Shown one piece after another: positions 1-9,627 of a stretch of DNA of 64,000 nucleotides; position 1 is the first letter of the stretch, and every line of letters begins with the position of its first letter. Both the position numbers and the translations under genes were made by a program. The notes under the pieces were generated by a model. The model had not been told where the DNA came from. It saw only the letters and a program-made list of their open reading frames with translations, and did no database searches. The stretch lies in the NCBI GenBank assembly GCA_001931905.2, contig MSJI02000275.1, positions 19,562-83,561 of the forward strand, written 5' to 3'. The DNA is from Cladosporium sp. IMV 00045 (Eukaryota; Ascomycota; Dothideomycetes; Cladosporiales; Cladosporiaceae).

Positions 1-460
1 CGCGTCCCATGGCGGGCGAGTCGGACTTGCGGCGCGGTGACTAGGAAGAGCAAGGCTGCAGCTAAGAGAGCGACTTTTTGGCTCGCTTCCACACATGGCC
101 TCGGTGCACCGTCGAGAGTGTTGAAGGACAGCGAGGTTGGGCAGCAATTAATCAAACCTGAATGCCACGCCAGCGTATGCTCTGCTGCTGCGCCGCCCTA
201 ATGCGTGTCTGCTATACATAACTGCTGATGCTCTCGATGGCATACAGTGGTAAGGCTCAGCGGGTATTGCGTCAATCAACAGCGTCGTCTCGGTGAAACC
301 GCCATCCAATGCCGGGTCCTTGCACGCGTCACGAACTCTGTCAGGGAGATTATGGGAGGTGACGGCATGTGCGGCGGCGAGGCTTCGTCGCGGTCCGTGA
401 AGAGAAGGAATGGGAATTGCCGTTGAAGGGATTGTTGCGAAACGGTGCTGCAGCTGTGCC

Positions 461-533
461 ATGATGATGATGATGATGGTGGTGTAGTAGCGAGTAGTCG
501 TCGTGATTATGCCACTCCTGCTGCTGCTGCTGC
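461..533. repeat. ATG/GTG and CTG trinucleotide runs
   Basis: Six ATG units begin at 461 and run into GTG units. A second run of about five CTG units lies at 518-533. Both are simple sequence outside any supported gene. Confidence 0.8.
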
Positions 534-3500
534 TCCTCGCTTGGTACTGGACCACGCATCCCGCGTACGTACTACTACTGTAGAGTACATGTATGTAGGC
601 TCGCCTGGCGGGCCTACATGCATGGAGTTGTGGTCATGTGCTCTGACTGCTGCGGCGTCGACGAGACGGCGTCGACGAAGAGTGGTGAGGTTACACGCCA
701 CGCCAGCGTTTAAATGACAGCGCATTCACAACCCTCGGCCTGGCTGGCTATTTGATCATTGGCTCGCCGTGTGTGAATTATCTTCGACAAGCCGCATTTG
801 CAATTGCGCTACTCCCGCCCGTCGCTCACTTCACGACTTGACTATCCTCGCTATCTCTTCGTGCAGCGCCCCACGACCGCCTTAGCTCTATGCATGCTGC
901 ACGCACTATAGGATTGTATGGGGCGTCGTGTTGCGTGTCGTTGTTACTTTGTATGCGTGACTTGAAGTGCTATCACAGCTCGCGCCACGATGGAATTGTC
1001 CATGAGTCCTGGCAAGTATACGTAAGTACATGTATTCATTCATGCCCGCCCGTCCCAATCCTCCCGAGGTTTATACCACCAGTATGCCCTACGATCTGCC
1101 CTCTTCGACCTTCGTTTCTTTTCCTTCTCTCGTCGGTCGGTGAACCTTCTTCGATCCCTCGCCTACGTATACTGCACGCTGCTAAGTTGCAGTACGGTAC
1201 TGCTCATTTGCGTCATGCGAGTCAGCAACATCCCCCTTGGCCGTTTGACTTTGGATTACGAGTATCACATATGCAAGTCATGTCGCTATGTCATCCGCCC
1301 CGGCTCGATCTCGCGCAATTCCCACCTCCACCTCTTCCGCCTCCTCCTCCATCATCGCCCCTTTCACGTCCCTCGCGCCGCCCTTTAGCGTGATTCTCGA
1401 AGCTCGTGCTAGGCTGGAACTACATGTCGCAATGACGGCGCAGCACGTGGTCGAACTCTGTCGTCCACCACATGGATCATCCTGCTGCCCAGTGCTGTCT
1501 CACCATTGAGCACCATCCTGCGTCCGGGCACCCGCCGAGCTCAGCCCTAGACCGCGTGGGAAATTGAAGAGAAATGTCTCACCTGCGACGCTAAACCGCA
1601 ATGCGTTCACTCCTCCACGATGGCCACGATGGGTTCGCGCCTCCGGGCCACAAACTTCCCCTCGGCCCTGCCAACCCCTCCATCTCAACCGATCCTTCGC
1701 AGCCTTTTCATCCTTTTTCCTGCCCTCATCCCCTGCCCTACGGCTTCTTCCACGCTTCTAGCGGCGCCAGCGAAATGACGTTCTGCCTCGTGCTCCCGCC
1801 CGGGTTTTGGTGTCACACGTCAAATCGTCTAGCCGAAGCAAACTAAGTGACAAGCGAGGGCTGACAGACCTTATGCTGCCGATAGCGTAGGCTCGTAATC
1901 CAGTCATCATTTCGTCCAACGGGGATCGATGGGGCCTTTCAGCATCGTCCCCGGTGTGAGCCATGCCGTAGCTCATCTAGAACCAGAGCAGAAGCACAAT
2001 CGTAGCTCTAGAAGGTCTTGGGGGGGCATACTTGCAGCAGAATCATCATCAGCAGCATTGGCAGTCTCAATTGTTCTGCCCAATTTGATTGGACGTCGAC
2101 GACCCATGCAGCTCATCGAAGGTAACGTTCGTAGCGTTGTATGGTGTGCGATTATTGTAATTTGCAATCGCTGCACACAACCGCATGCGCGTCGACGTGG
2201 CTCTGCCCATTCCCGGTAAATCGACCGGGCAGGAAAGACACGCTCGCCGAACCCCAACGAACCGCCCATCTCCGTCGCGCGCGCGCATGTCAATGGGTGG
2301 GTTTCTGTATACCTGGTGTATATGCGCTCCCCGGTTCCTGCGCCCTCCTCCCGACATCCGCATCTGCCTCTCCCCCCAATCCCACGCCCGGTTTAATAAT
2401 AAAAGATGCCAGGATCGAGAATGGCTGGCTGCAGCGGGGAATGCGCGAACCTGTCTCACGGCCAAAGAAACTTGCAGCTGCTTCCCTGACGCACCGTTGC
2501 AGGGCAGGGCCTGCATGTTTTGCTTCCACGCCATCGGGACGGTTTCTTTTCTTTGATTCGGATTCCTTGCCTCGCGCCGCCCGCCGTCCGCGACAAGCCC
2601 ACCCCTTCCGTCCACGTGTGAGCGCGTACCCACCCGGCCGATTCCTGCAAGCCACTACATGCCCGTGTGCCTGACCTGCATGATACTAAGATACGAGAGA
2701 TATGCCATCATGATTATTTCAATCTGGCTCCGCACATGAAGCCATCTGCCGGCGATGGGGACGGGGGGTGGGAGGCACAGCTATTAGACCTCAAGCCCAC
2801 GCCAGCCACTTCCACGTCTCGTATTCACGCTGTAGCAGACTTTATGTTCGTCGAGAAACCTTGTCATAGTAGAAACATGACAAGCGGCGCCAATACGTTC
2901 AGGCGAAAACCTCCAAGAGCGCGCCACTGACGGATAGGGCGGCCTTGCAAAACGCCATATTCCGGAGAGAGAGTCTCGCAGTCACCTCCTACGGAAGTGA
3001 TACAAGTGGGAGAAGTAGCAGCTCCTTAGTCTCCGAGATCCCAAGCAGTGGAGCCCAGCGCACGCAACATTTATCACTACCTCACTAGGAGGTCTATCGA
3101 ACCAGTGGCACCCACGCCCGGGCCCAAGCGAAGCGGGAGATCCTTGCTCGCGTGGAATCTTGTTAGCCTTTGCTTCTCTTTGCGGCGAACGCAAAACAAT
3201 CGAGTGTTTAATCTTCTTCTGTTACTTCCCGCGCCTGGGTTTTAGTGGGCAGCCGAGTGGGCTGGAGTCTGATTCTGCCATTTTGTTGATGACACTGCGG
3301 CACTCGCCGGCGTGTTGTGTCGGACTTGTCGCCGCATACGGATGCGGGAAGCCGTATTTTCGTTTGTTTGTCACCGTAAGGATTCCGTAAGGGATGATGG
3401 GTGTGGGTTTTCTATTATTGAAAGGCTATCACATCTCGTAGCGGGTACAACGGCGAGTTGCGAGAATAATGCGCGGGTCGTGCTATGGGTCGCGCAATCA

Positions 3501-4289
3501 TACCGTGGTACGCTGGGGCGAAGTAGAACTCGTGAGTACTTTTCTGGCAGCACAAGGACCGGCTACTCAGGCCGAAGACGGTAGTTGTAATGCCGGAAAG
3601 GAGCACAAGTCACCAAGCGGGAGCGAGGAATGGTGTCACTACTCTCGATGTGACATTCGCGTGGGTTGAAGTGGACGGCGAAACATCACGCATTAACGCG
3701 CGTGTTACACGTCGAGTTTGCGATATCACTTGTGCCTGATCAGCCTACGTGGGATCTTGATTATGCCCTGCCAAGTCAGATGTAAGATCGATTGTTGCAA
3801 AAACGGGATGATTTATATTATTTTGACCTAACTCACGATTCACGACATCGCACCACGACCGCTTCAGGCTGTTCCAGCTTGACTACAGCAATCCCCCACG
3901 GTCGAGCGCATACCGCGTCAACATCAACCCAAAAAAACCTCGTAGCCCTCATTTCCCTTCTCGTCTTTCTGCTCCTCAAACCAGAACATGCTGTGGTTGT
4001 GAGGCACCAGGTTGGGACATGGGTTTCCTTCCTAAACGGACGCACGTCTCAACGTCCCCAAAGTGGCGCACCCATGCAGTGTAGAGTGCATTTCACGTAC
4101 GCAGGAGGAAGGAGTAGAAAAAGATCACGTTTTACGACTGCTCTCGTTCTTTCGGCCCCCAATGAGTCTCGCTATATTAGCTGACGCCTGAGCGACCTGC
4201 ATACACAACCGGAAGCAGCCCTCCCTACTGCTGCGACGGGGTTGGCTCTGGGTCTATGTGCAACGACACACGCCGAATGATCGCAGCTC

Positions 4290-4470
4290 GCATACAGAAC
4301 ACACACGCGCACATACGCACACGCATACACTGCCATCCCCGTTCACGCATTTCTTCCACGCCCACGAGGGCGGCGACACAACAGGGGGGGGCGGGGCGCG
4401 CGCTGGATGCGGCCATGGCCCAAAACCAACGATGACAGTCGCACACACTACACACACACACCCACACTGA
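4290..4470. repeat. CA-rich simple sequence
   Basis: Two imperfect (CA)n-rich stretches lie near 4296-4345 and 4441-4470, separated by a G-run (4384-4392) and GC-rich DNA. They are impure dinucleotide microsatellites with no coding content. Confidence 0.7.
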
Positions 4471-5738
4471 CCTGCGTGCGCGCCCTCCGGCCGGGTCGGC
4501 CGCTGTGCTTTGCCTGGCACCTGGCGCAGCTGTCACTCGCAGCAAGGCTGGGATTCGGGCAAATCGAGAGGTGCCACGCTGTCCCTGCCGTCGCGCGTAA
4601 GCGAAGGCTGTAGGCAATCCGCGGCGCGCCATGTACGTGAGATGATGATCCCACGAGGACGACAAGGGCGATGAACCATGCCACATCCCGAACGGTCGAG
4701 CGAGTTTTGCGGCGCGGGCTGGGAGGGGGGAACGGGCTGAGACGTCCCGATGTGTGTTGTGCAGCGATGCGCCGGGCTCGAAAAAAAACCGACATATGTA
4801 CCTGTTTGCTATTGACATGGGGTTTCCTTTCGGGCCCACAACACCACGTCAGATCTTAGGTCTTTGGCATCCAGCCCTCTCTCTTGCTCTCTCTGTCTGA
4901 ATCCTTTGGAGAGGCACAGGGAGAGGGGTTGCACATGAATATGCGCGATGCCATGCATGGGCTGCTGGCGTCATGGCGCTAAGGGATGATCTGTTGGGGC
5001 GCGTATCTTTGTACGTTATGATGTGTGTACAGTACATGTTCTGTGGGTGGTGATCGGCCAACCACCCAACGCTCTCGCCGCGTTGTGCTTTTGCTTGGTT
5101 CGTTGGGTGCGTGCAGTGTGTTGGTGCTTCCTTGTGAGATGCAACCAGCAGAATGGTTGTTTCGATTTCCGAGCACGCATATGCAGCAGAATCCCTGAGA
5201 GCGTTTATGCCGATGGGAGTCATCAATCACCCAACGTCTCATGCAACGCCAGATATATTGTCTTGACTGTCATTGCTGCTCGGTCGTCTGGATCGAGGTG
5301 GTGACGGTGTTGGCACGGAAAATCGGGGCAACAGATTCCCGCGTCTGATAGTGAGTGAGGGCATTGCCAGGATGGCAAAGAGTGTTCAATCAACTACAAG
5401 TCAACTAGACAATCAGCCAAATTGCGGTTGAATGAAACGTAGAGTGGTTTTGATGTCTCAGGTTGCTGGTCAAGGCCCGTCACGGTCCGTCGGCGCGAGA
5501 AGACTTCCCCCGCCGTTTCCTGCCATATGGAGAGCTGGAGGGGTCAATCAACAATCTTCAGGCGGATCAGTGGAGAACAGAAGCCGCAAACATGACGTTT
5601 CCTCACTTCACACGTTCAAGTTGATGCTTCCAGCTGGCGATCTCAAGAACAATACATGTAGGTACCAGGACAACCAGATTGATTTTCCCGTCACACAGAT
5701 CTCACACGCACGCCATCACTCACATTCCAATTGCAACA

Positions 5739-6719
5739 ATGGCCGACCAAGTCAAGAAATACACCATCACCGAACCCTGGCTCACCACATCCTGCGGCCT
5801 GGGCGAAGCACCTTTCTGGGAAAAGAGCACAAACACCCTCCGCTTCGTCGACATCGTCAACAAAAAGCTGTTCTTCGTAGACGTCGCCGCAGGCCAATCC
5901 AGCCTGAAAGAACACCAGCTCGAGTACTCCATCGGCTGCACGGCCGATATTGAGGGCAACGACGACGAATTTATCTTCGGCGGCAAGCTGGGTTATGGAA
6001 TCTTCACACGCAAGACAGGCGAGACGAGATGGATCAAGAAGTTCTGGACAGACGAGGAGCGCAAGGAGGACGGCGGAGGAAAGCCGGGCGTGGGCCGCAC
6101 GCGCGAGGAGAGGATGCGCAGCAACGACGGCGCGGTCGACGCGCAGGGCCGCTTCTACGTGGGCGCCATGAACGACCCGGCGGTCGTGGACGGCAACGTC
6201 ACCGACGAGGGCATCCTGTTCCGTCTGGACTCCGACTTGTCGCTGCACCGCATCAAAGAGCAGATCACCATCCCCAACGGCCTCAGCTGGACGCTGGACG
6301 ACACGAAGATGCACTTCACCGACTCGCCTTCGGGGAAGATTGCCACGTACGACTACGACCTCGCCACGGGCAAAGCTGAGTTTTCTTCGCCCAGCACGCT
6401 CTTCACTTGCCCGTATGAAGGTGGCGTGCCCGACGGCCACTGCCAGGACGAGGAGGGCAACTTTTGGGTTGCGTGCTTTGGCACTGGAAAGGTCCTCCGC
6501 ATTGACCAGCAGGGCAAGAAGCTGGCGGAGATCGAGCTGCCTACGCGCTGCGTGACTTGTCCTGCTTTCTGCGGGACGGAGCTCGTCATTACTACGGCGG
6601 CGGAAGAAGAGCCTGAGAAGTACTCTGAGAGCACGAAGTTGCAGGGAGCAGTCTTCAAGATCGACGTGGGCGTGCGAGGCAGCCCATTGAACAGGTTCAA
6701 GCTGGACGTGAAGGCATAG
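5739..6719 (+). CDS. SMP-30/gluconolactonase-like beta-propeller hydrolase
   Basis: This intronless gene encodes 326 residues. The family (SMP-30/gluconolactonase/LRE, PF08450) hydrolyses sugar lactones or other esters on a six-bladed propeller with one divalent metal. The expected ligand positions are visible: E23 in GLGEAPFW, N129 in RSNDG, N180 in IPNGLSW and D232 in PDGHC. The start at 5739 is preferred to an in-frame ATG 60 bases upstream, because it has a good context (acaATGG), begins the conserved region at once, and the upstream addition is low-complexity. There is no signal peptide, so the enzyme is probably cytosolic. The substrate cannot be read from sequence; a sugar lactone is the default guess. 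The next gene (6876-7910) is convergent, with 156 bases between stops. Confidence 0.93.
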   Translation: MADQVKKYTITEPWLTTSCGLGEAPFWEKSTNTLRFVDIVNKKLFFVDVAAGQSSLKEHQLEYSIGCTADIEGNDDEFIFGGKLGYGIFTRKTGETRWIKKFWTDEERKEDGGGKPGVGRTREERMRSNDGAVDAQGRFYVGAMNDPAVVDGNVTDEGILFRLDSDLSLHRIKEQITIPNGLSWTLDDTKMHFTDSPSGKIATYDYDLATGKAEFSSPSTLFTCPYEGGVPDGHCQDEEGNFWVACFGTGKVLRIDQQGKKLAEIELPTRCVTCPAFCGTELVITTAAEEEPEKYSESTKLQGAVFKIDVGVRGSPLNRFKLDVKA

Positions 6720-6875
6720 ACTGGAGTGCAGATGTGCATTCTTAGTCGGCTTCTGAGCGGCGCGACCAAAGCAGAACAGGCCATCACTGCCGTTTTACGT
6801 AGACACGTTCCAAAATACATATGATACATGAAGGTACTCCTACCGCACCTTCCTAAATTCCCCTTGCCTGTGACA

Positions 6876-7910
6876 TTACCGATCCCACCCCCAAGCGCCC
6901 TTCAGCTTGTCTCCAATGGTTTCTCTTCCCCTCTCTCTTCTCGCAGCACGCTCCTCCTTGTCCTTCTCCATCGCACTCTTAATCTGATCAGCATACTCCA
7001 GCTGCGCCCTCGTCTCCGCAGCGATCAACTGCAACTCCAACTCCCTCTGCTGCGGGTTCATATCCTTAATCCTATCCTTAATAACCTCCTGCTTCTCAGG
7101 CGAATACGACGACAGGGCCGTCGAAACATTCTGCTCGGACGCCTGCTTCCTCACCCTCGACCACGCACTATCCGCTCCCAGCGCCTTCGTCGCCGTCTCC
7201 TCATTAATCAGCGGCGCCTGCTTCGGCAGCTCCGAGCCCTGCTCCTTGGCCAACTCCGCCGCCGCCTCGCGATCCAGCATCTGGTGGTACAGCTTGTCGG
7301 CGTGCATCTGAATGCGCTCCTCCTCGTCCCCGCTCCGCGGCTGGCTCAGGTACCCCAGCGCTTTCAGAAAGCGACTCTGCATCTCGTAGCAGCGCAGGAA
7401 CGCCCTGTTCTCGTCGTGGCACATCCCCATGCGCTTTTTCCAGGACCCGTTCATGAGGCAGTCTTTCTCTGCGATCTGCTCCATCACGCAGTTCTCGATG
7501 GCCGCGCGCCCGATGGCCGCTTTGCGCTCGCTGTAGGCGTCGAAGACATCGCGCATGCGGTCTTGGTCCGACTTGGACGCGGTGGAGATTTCGGCTTCCG
7601 GGCGGTAGGTTTTCCACAGGTCGGCGTAGCGGCCGTCTTGGTAGAGGGATTCGGGCGGTACGGCGGGTTTGTTGGCGCGCGGGGCGGCATTTTGGTTTTC
7701 TTGCGTTAAGCCGGGTTTGTCCAGGCCGACTTGCGAGCGGTAGTCGGGTTCGGTGGGTTGCGATTGCGGTGTTGATTGTGATGCTTGTGTTTCGTTGTAT
7801 TTCAGAGGGGATTCTTTTTCGAGGAACTCGCGGAGTGCTGGGTCGAGTTTGCTGTAGGCGTCATTGCTCGTTGAGCCATTGGAGTTGTTGTTTCCCCAGA
7901 ACCAGCCCAT
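6876..7910 (-). CDS. Twin-CX9C motif protein of unknown function
   Basis: A single-exon gene encodes 344 residues starting MGWFWG. Two CX9C motifs are visible, C141-C151 and C164-C174, 12 residues apart, which is the coiled-coil-helix-coiled-coil-helix (CHCH) pattern of proteins oxidised by Mia40 in the mitochondrial intermembrane space. The middle region around the motif is helical and charged (QIAEKDC, CHDENRAFLRC). The C-terminus is a long charged helix rich in Arg, Glu and Lys ending GAWGWDR. Residues about 40-85 are polar and low-complexity. Most CHCH proteins are 60-200 residues, so this is long for the class. No cleavable presequence is evident, as expected for Mia40 clients. I do not recognise a named orthologue; a mitochondrial role is inferred from the motif only. 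Confidence 0.85.
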   Translation of the reverse strand: MGWFWGNNNSNGSTSNDAYSKLDPALREFLEKESPLKYNETQASQSTPQSQPTEPDYRSQVGLDKPGLTQENQNAAPRANKPAVPPESLYQDGRYADLWKTYRPEAEISTASKSDQDRMRDVFDAYSERKAAIGRAAIENCVMEQIAEKDCLMNGSWKKRMGMCHDENRAFLRCYEMQSRFLKALGYLSQPRSGDEEERIQMHADKLYHQMLDREAAAELAKEQGSELPKQAPLINEETATKALGADSAWSRVRKQASEQNVSTALSSYSPEKQEVIKDRIKDMNPQQRELELQLIAAETRAQLEYADQIKSAMEKDKEERAARRERGRETIGDKLKGAWGWDR

Positions 7911-8244
7911 TTTTTTTGTGATGTTGACGTGGTGAGAAAATGTGTTTTATATCGATTCAATGGAAGAAGCTCTGGGTCTGCCTCTAACATATGGTTCTCC
8001 AGATCCATAGCGCCAGAAGGGCAATTCGCGGGCCGAGGCAGCCGCCACCGAAGGACCAAAACTCACAGGAGGGACCAGCCCATTACTTGTCTCTATCACT
8101 TGTTTTGCACAATCTATATATTCCAATCTTGGATGTTTGCGACACATATGGTTTCCCGTGATCATTATGTGCTTACAAGGACTGACAGAAAGCGTCCATA
8201 ACGCGAGTTGACCAACATCCTGCCATTCAACTTGTCCCAAACAA
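7911..8244. other. Intergenic region, two minus-strand genes
   Basis: This 334-base gap lies between the start of the twin-CX9C gene and the stop of the NTF2-like gene. It should hold the promoter of the former and the 3' end of the latter. An in-frame-looking stretch on the plus strand is not supported as a gene. Confidence 0.5.
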
Positions 8245-8727
8245 CTAAACCTCCAACTCCATAAACTTAGGGTACCTCTTAATCAACTCATCAAACTCAT
8301 TATCGCTAACAGTATACTCCCACCCACCCTTCGCACCCTCCCCCTGACCACCTCTCCAACCATAGATATTCTCCCAACACCACCCCTCCCCCTTCGCCGG
8401 CTCGATCTCCCACGTAATAAAACAAGCCGCAGCGGTATCGCTCAGCGCCTCCACGCGTGAAGCTTTCAGATGGATCTTCCAGCCCAGACCGGCTTTTTGG
8501 AAGCGTTTGAGGTGCGTAAGGACGCCCTTGTGCCAGAAATCGGGGTCCTCGCCCGTGGAAATCACGTAGCCTTTGGTGAAGGCGACGAAGTTGGGAGCGT
8601 AGTGCGATGAGAGGGCGGTGGCGCAGGTTTCTAGTGGCGTGTTTGGGTCGAGGGAGAGTTCCATTGCGTCGGCGTATGAGCGGACGAAGGCCTGGGCGGC
8701 TTCTTTGGCTGCTGGGAGGTTTGGCAT
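8245..8727 (-). CDS. NTF2/SnoaL-like fold protein
   Basis: This 160-residue single-exon protein starts MPNLPAAKEA. It has the size and layout of SnoaL-like/NTF2-like proteins: an N-terminal helix (AAQAFVRSYADAMEL), a segment with SSHYAPNFVAFTKG, a helix around HLKRFQKAG, then strands with KIHLKASRVEALSDTAAACF and a Trp-rich end (EGWCWENIYGWR). The family covers polyketide cyclases, isomerases and many uncharacterised small-molecule binders, so no reaction can be assigned. There is no signal peptide. It is divergent from rad2, with about 900 bases between the starts. Confidence 0.82.
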   Translation of the reverse strand: MPNLPAAKEAAQAFVRSYADAMELSLDPNTPLETCATALSSHYAPNFVAFTKGYVISTGEDPDFWHKGVLTHLKRFQKAGLGWKIHLKASRVEALSDTAAACFITWEIEPAKGEGWCWENIYGWRGGQGEGAKGGWEYTVSDNEFDELIKRYPKFMELEV

Positions 8728-9627
8728 CTTGGAGTGATTCGTCCGGTTGTTGTTTGTTCTATTGGGATCTAGATGCTCGGTTTACTCTAGTTGTTGGTGT
8801 GCCACCGGGAGGAGCACGAACGATGAGTACGGCGGAATGATGTGAGACAATGTGTATTTCCGTTGTACAGAATGTGTAGGCAGCATCAAGTGATGAGTTG
8901 TATAAGAAATGTCTCTGGCCAGGGACACCCAATCGCGAAGTCTTGGTTGTTCATCATGGCCTGCGGATGGGGTCCAGTTTTGAGCCTGGTTTGACAGTTA
9001 GTCCAGAGTCAATCTCGCAAAGAGATCCTCGTGATTCGGCGGCTCGCTTTCCTACGATCCATAGCCCAGGATGTCGGCATCTACCACTGCTTAGTAAGTC
9101 TTGCAACATGCAGAAGCCGTTGGGCTAGCAGTGGAGTAGTTGTGAGGATTGGTTTGCTCGGATGCAGTGTTCGGATGTCGACACTTCCGCTCGCCAGGAG
9201 CCTTCATTCTTCCATTGGTGATGGTGGTGGATCACGAACGAGTCAGGCCAATATATTCAGCCCTAAGCGAGGGATGTTGTATAGACGAATCATCGTGAAC
9301 AAAATCCGAGAGTACTTTATACATACAAATAAGCGGTCTGTCGTCAGCAGAAAAGAACACGCGAAGAATATTCCAGTGAAGAATGAGGTGCATAGGGTTA
9401 GGGTTGGCGTATCGTAATCTATCAGGTGGAGCGAGCTCGTGAAGGTGCCTTCCATCGTTGCGTCATCACCTCTCACGCGACTCGGTGCCTACAACATCGA
9501 AGCAAAAAGATTCGAGACAGTATGGGCTCATCACATGAAACAGGATCATGTTCACCCTAGGAATTGTCTTTTGCGCCCAGTAGCGCCAGACACACACCGA
9601 CTGCGCCTTCCCAGCACCTAACGCACC
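8728..9627. other. Divergent promoter region, NTF2-like / rad2
   Basis: These 900 bases separate two start codons facing away from each other and contain no convincing frame. Promoters for both genes are expected. I see no clear TATA box at a suitable distance from either start. Confidence 0.45.

Larger units (their letters stand above)
1..5738. other. Gene-poor left flank, no supported gene
   Basis: No reading frame here looks like a protein; the open frames are short, low in complexity and overlap on both strands. The stretch holds trinucleotide runs near 461-533, an imperfect hairpin at 588-624, pyrimidine-rich DNA around 1300-1390, and CA-rich simple sequence near 4290-4470. It could be the long upstream region of a gene beyond the left edge, or contain non-coding transcripts, but nothing in the sequence decides this. 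The last few hundred bases must contain the promoter of the gene starting at 5739. Confidence 0.5.

Noticed and set aside
5691..6440. 249-residue frame on the minus strand over the SMP-30 gene
   Set aside because: It is antisense to a clear family protein and its composition mirrors GC-rich codon bias of the real gene.
6828..7709. 293-residue plus-strand frame opposite the twin-CX9C gene
   Set aside because: Leu/Arg-rich low-complexity product of an antisense reading; the minus-strand protein has conserved Cys spacing.
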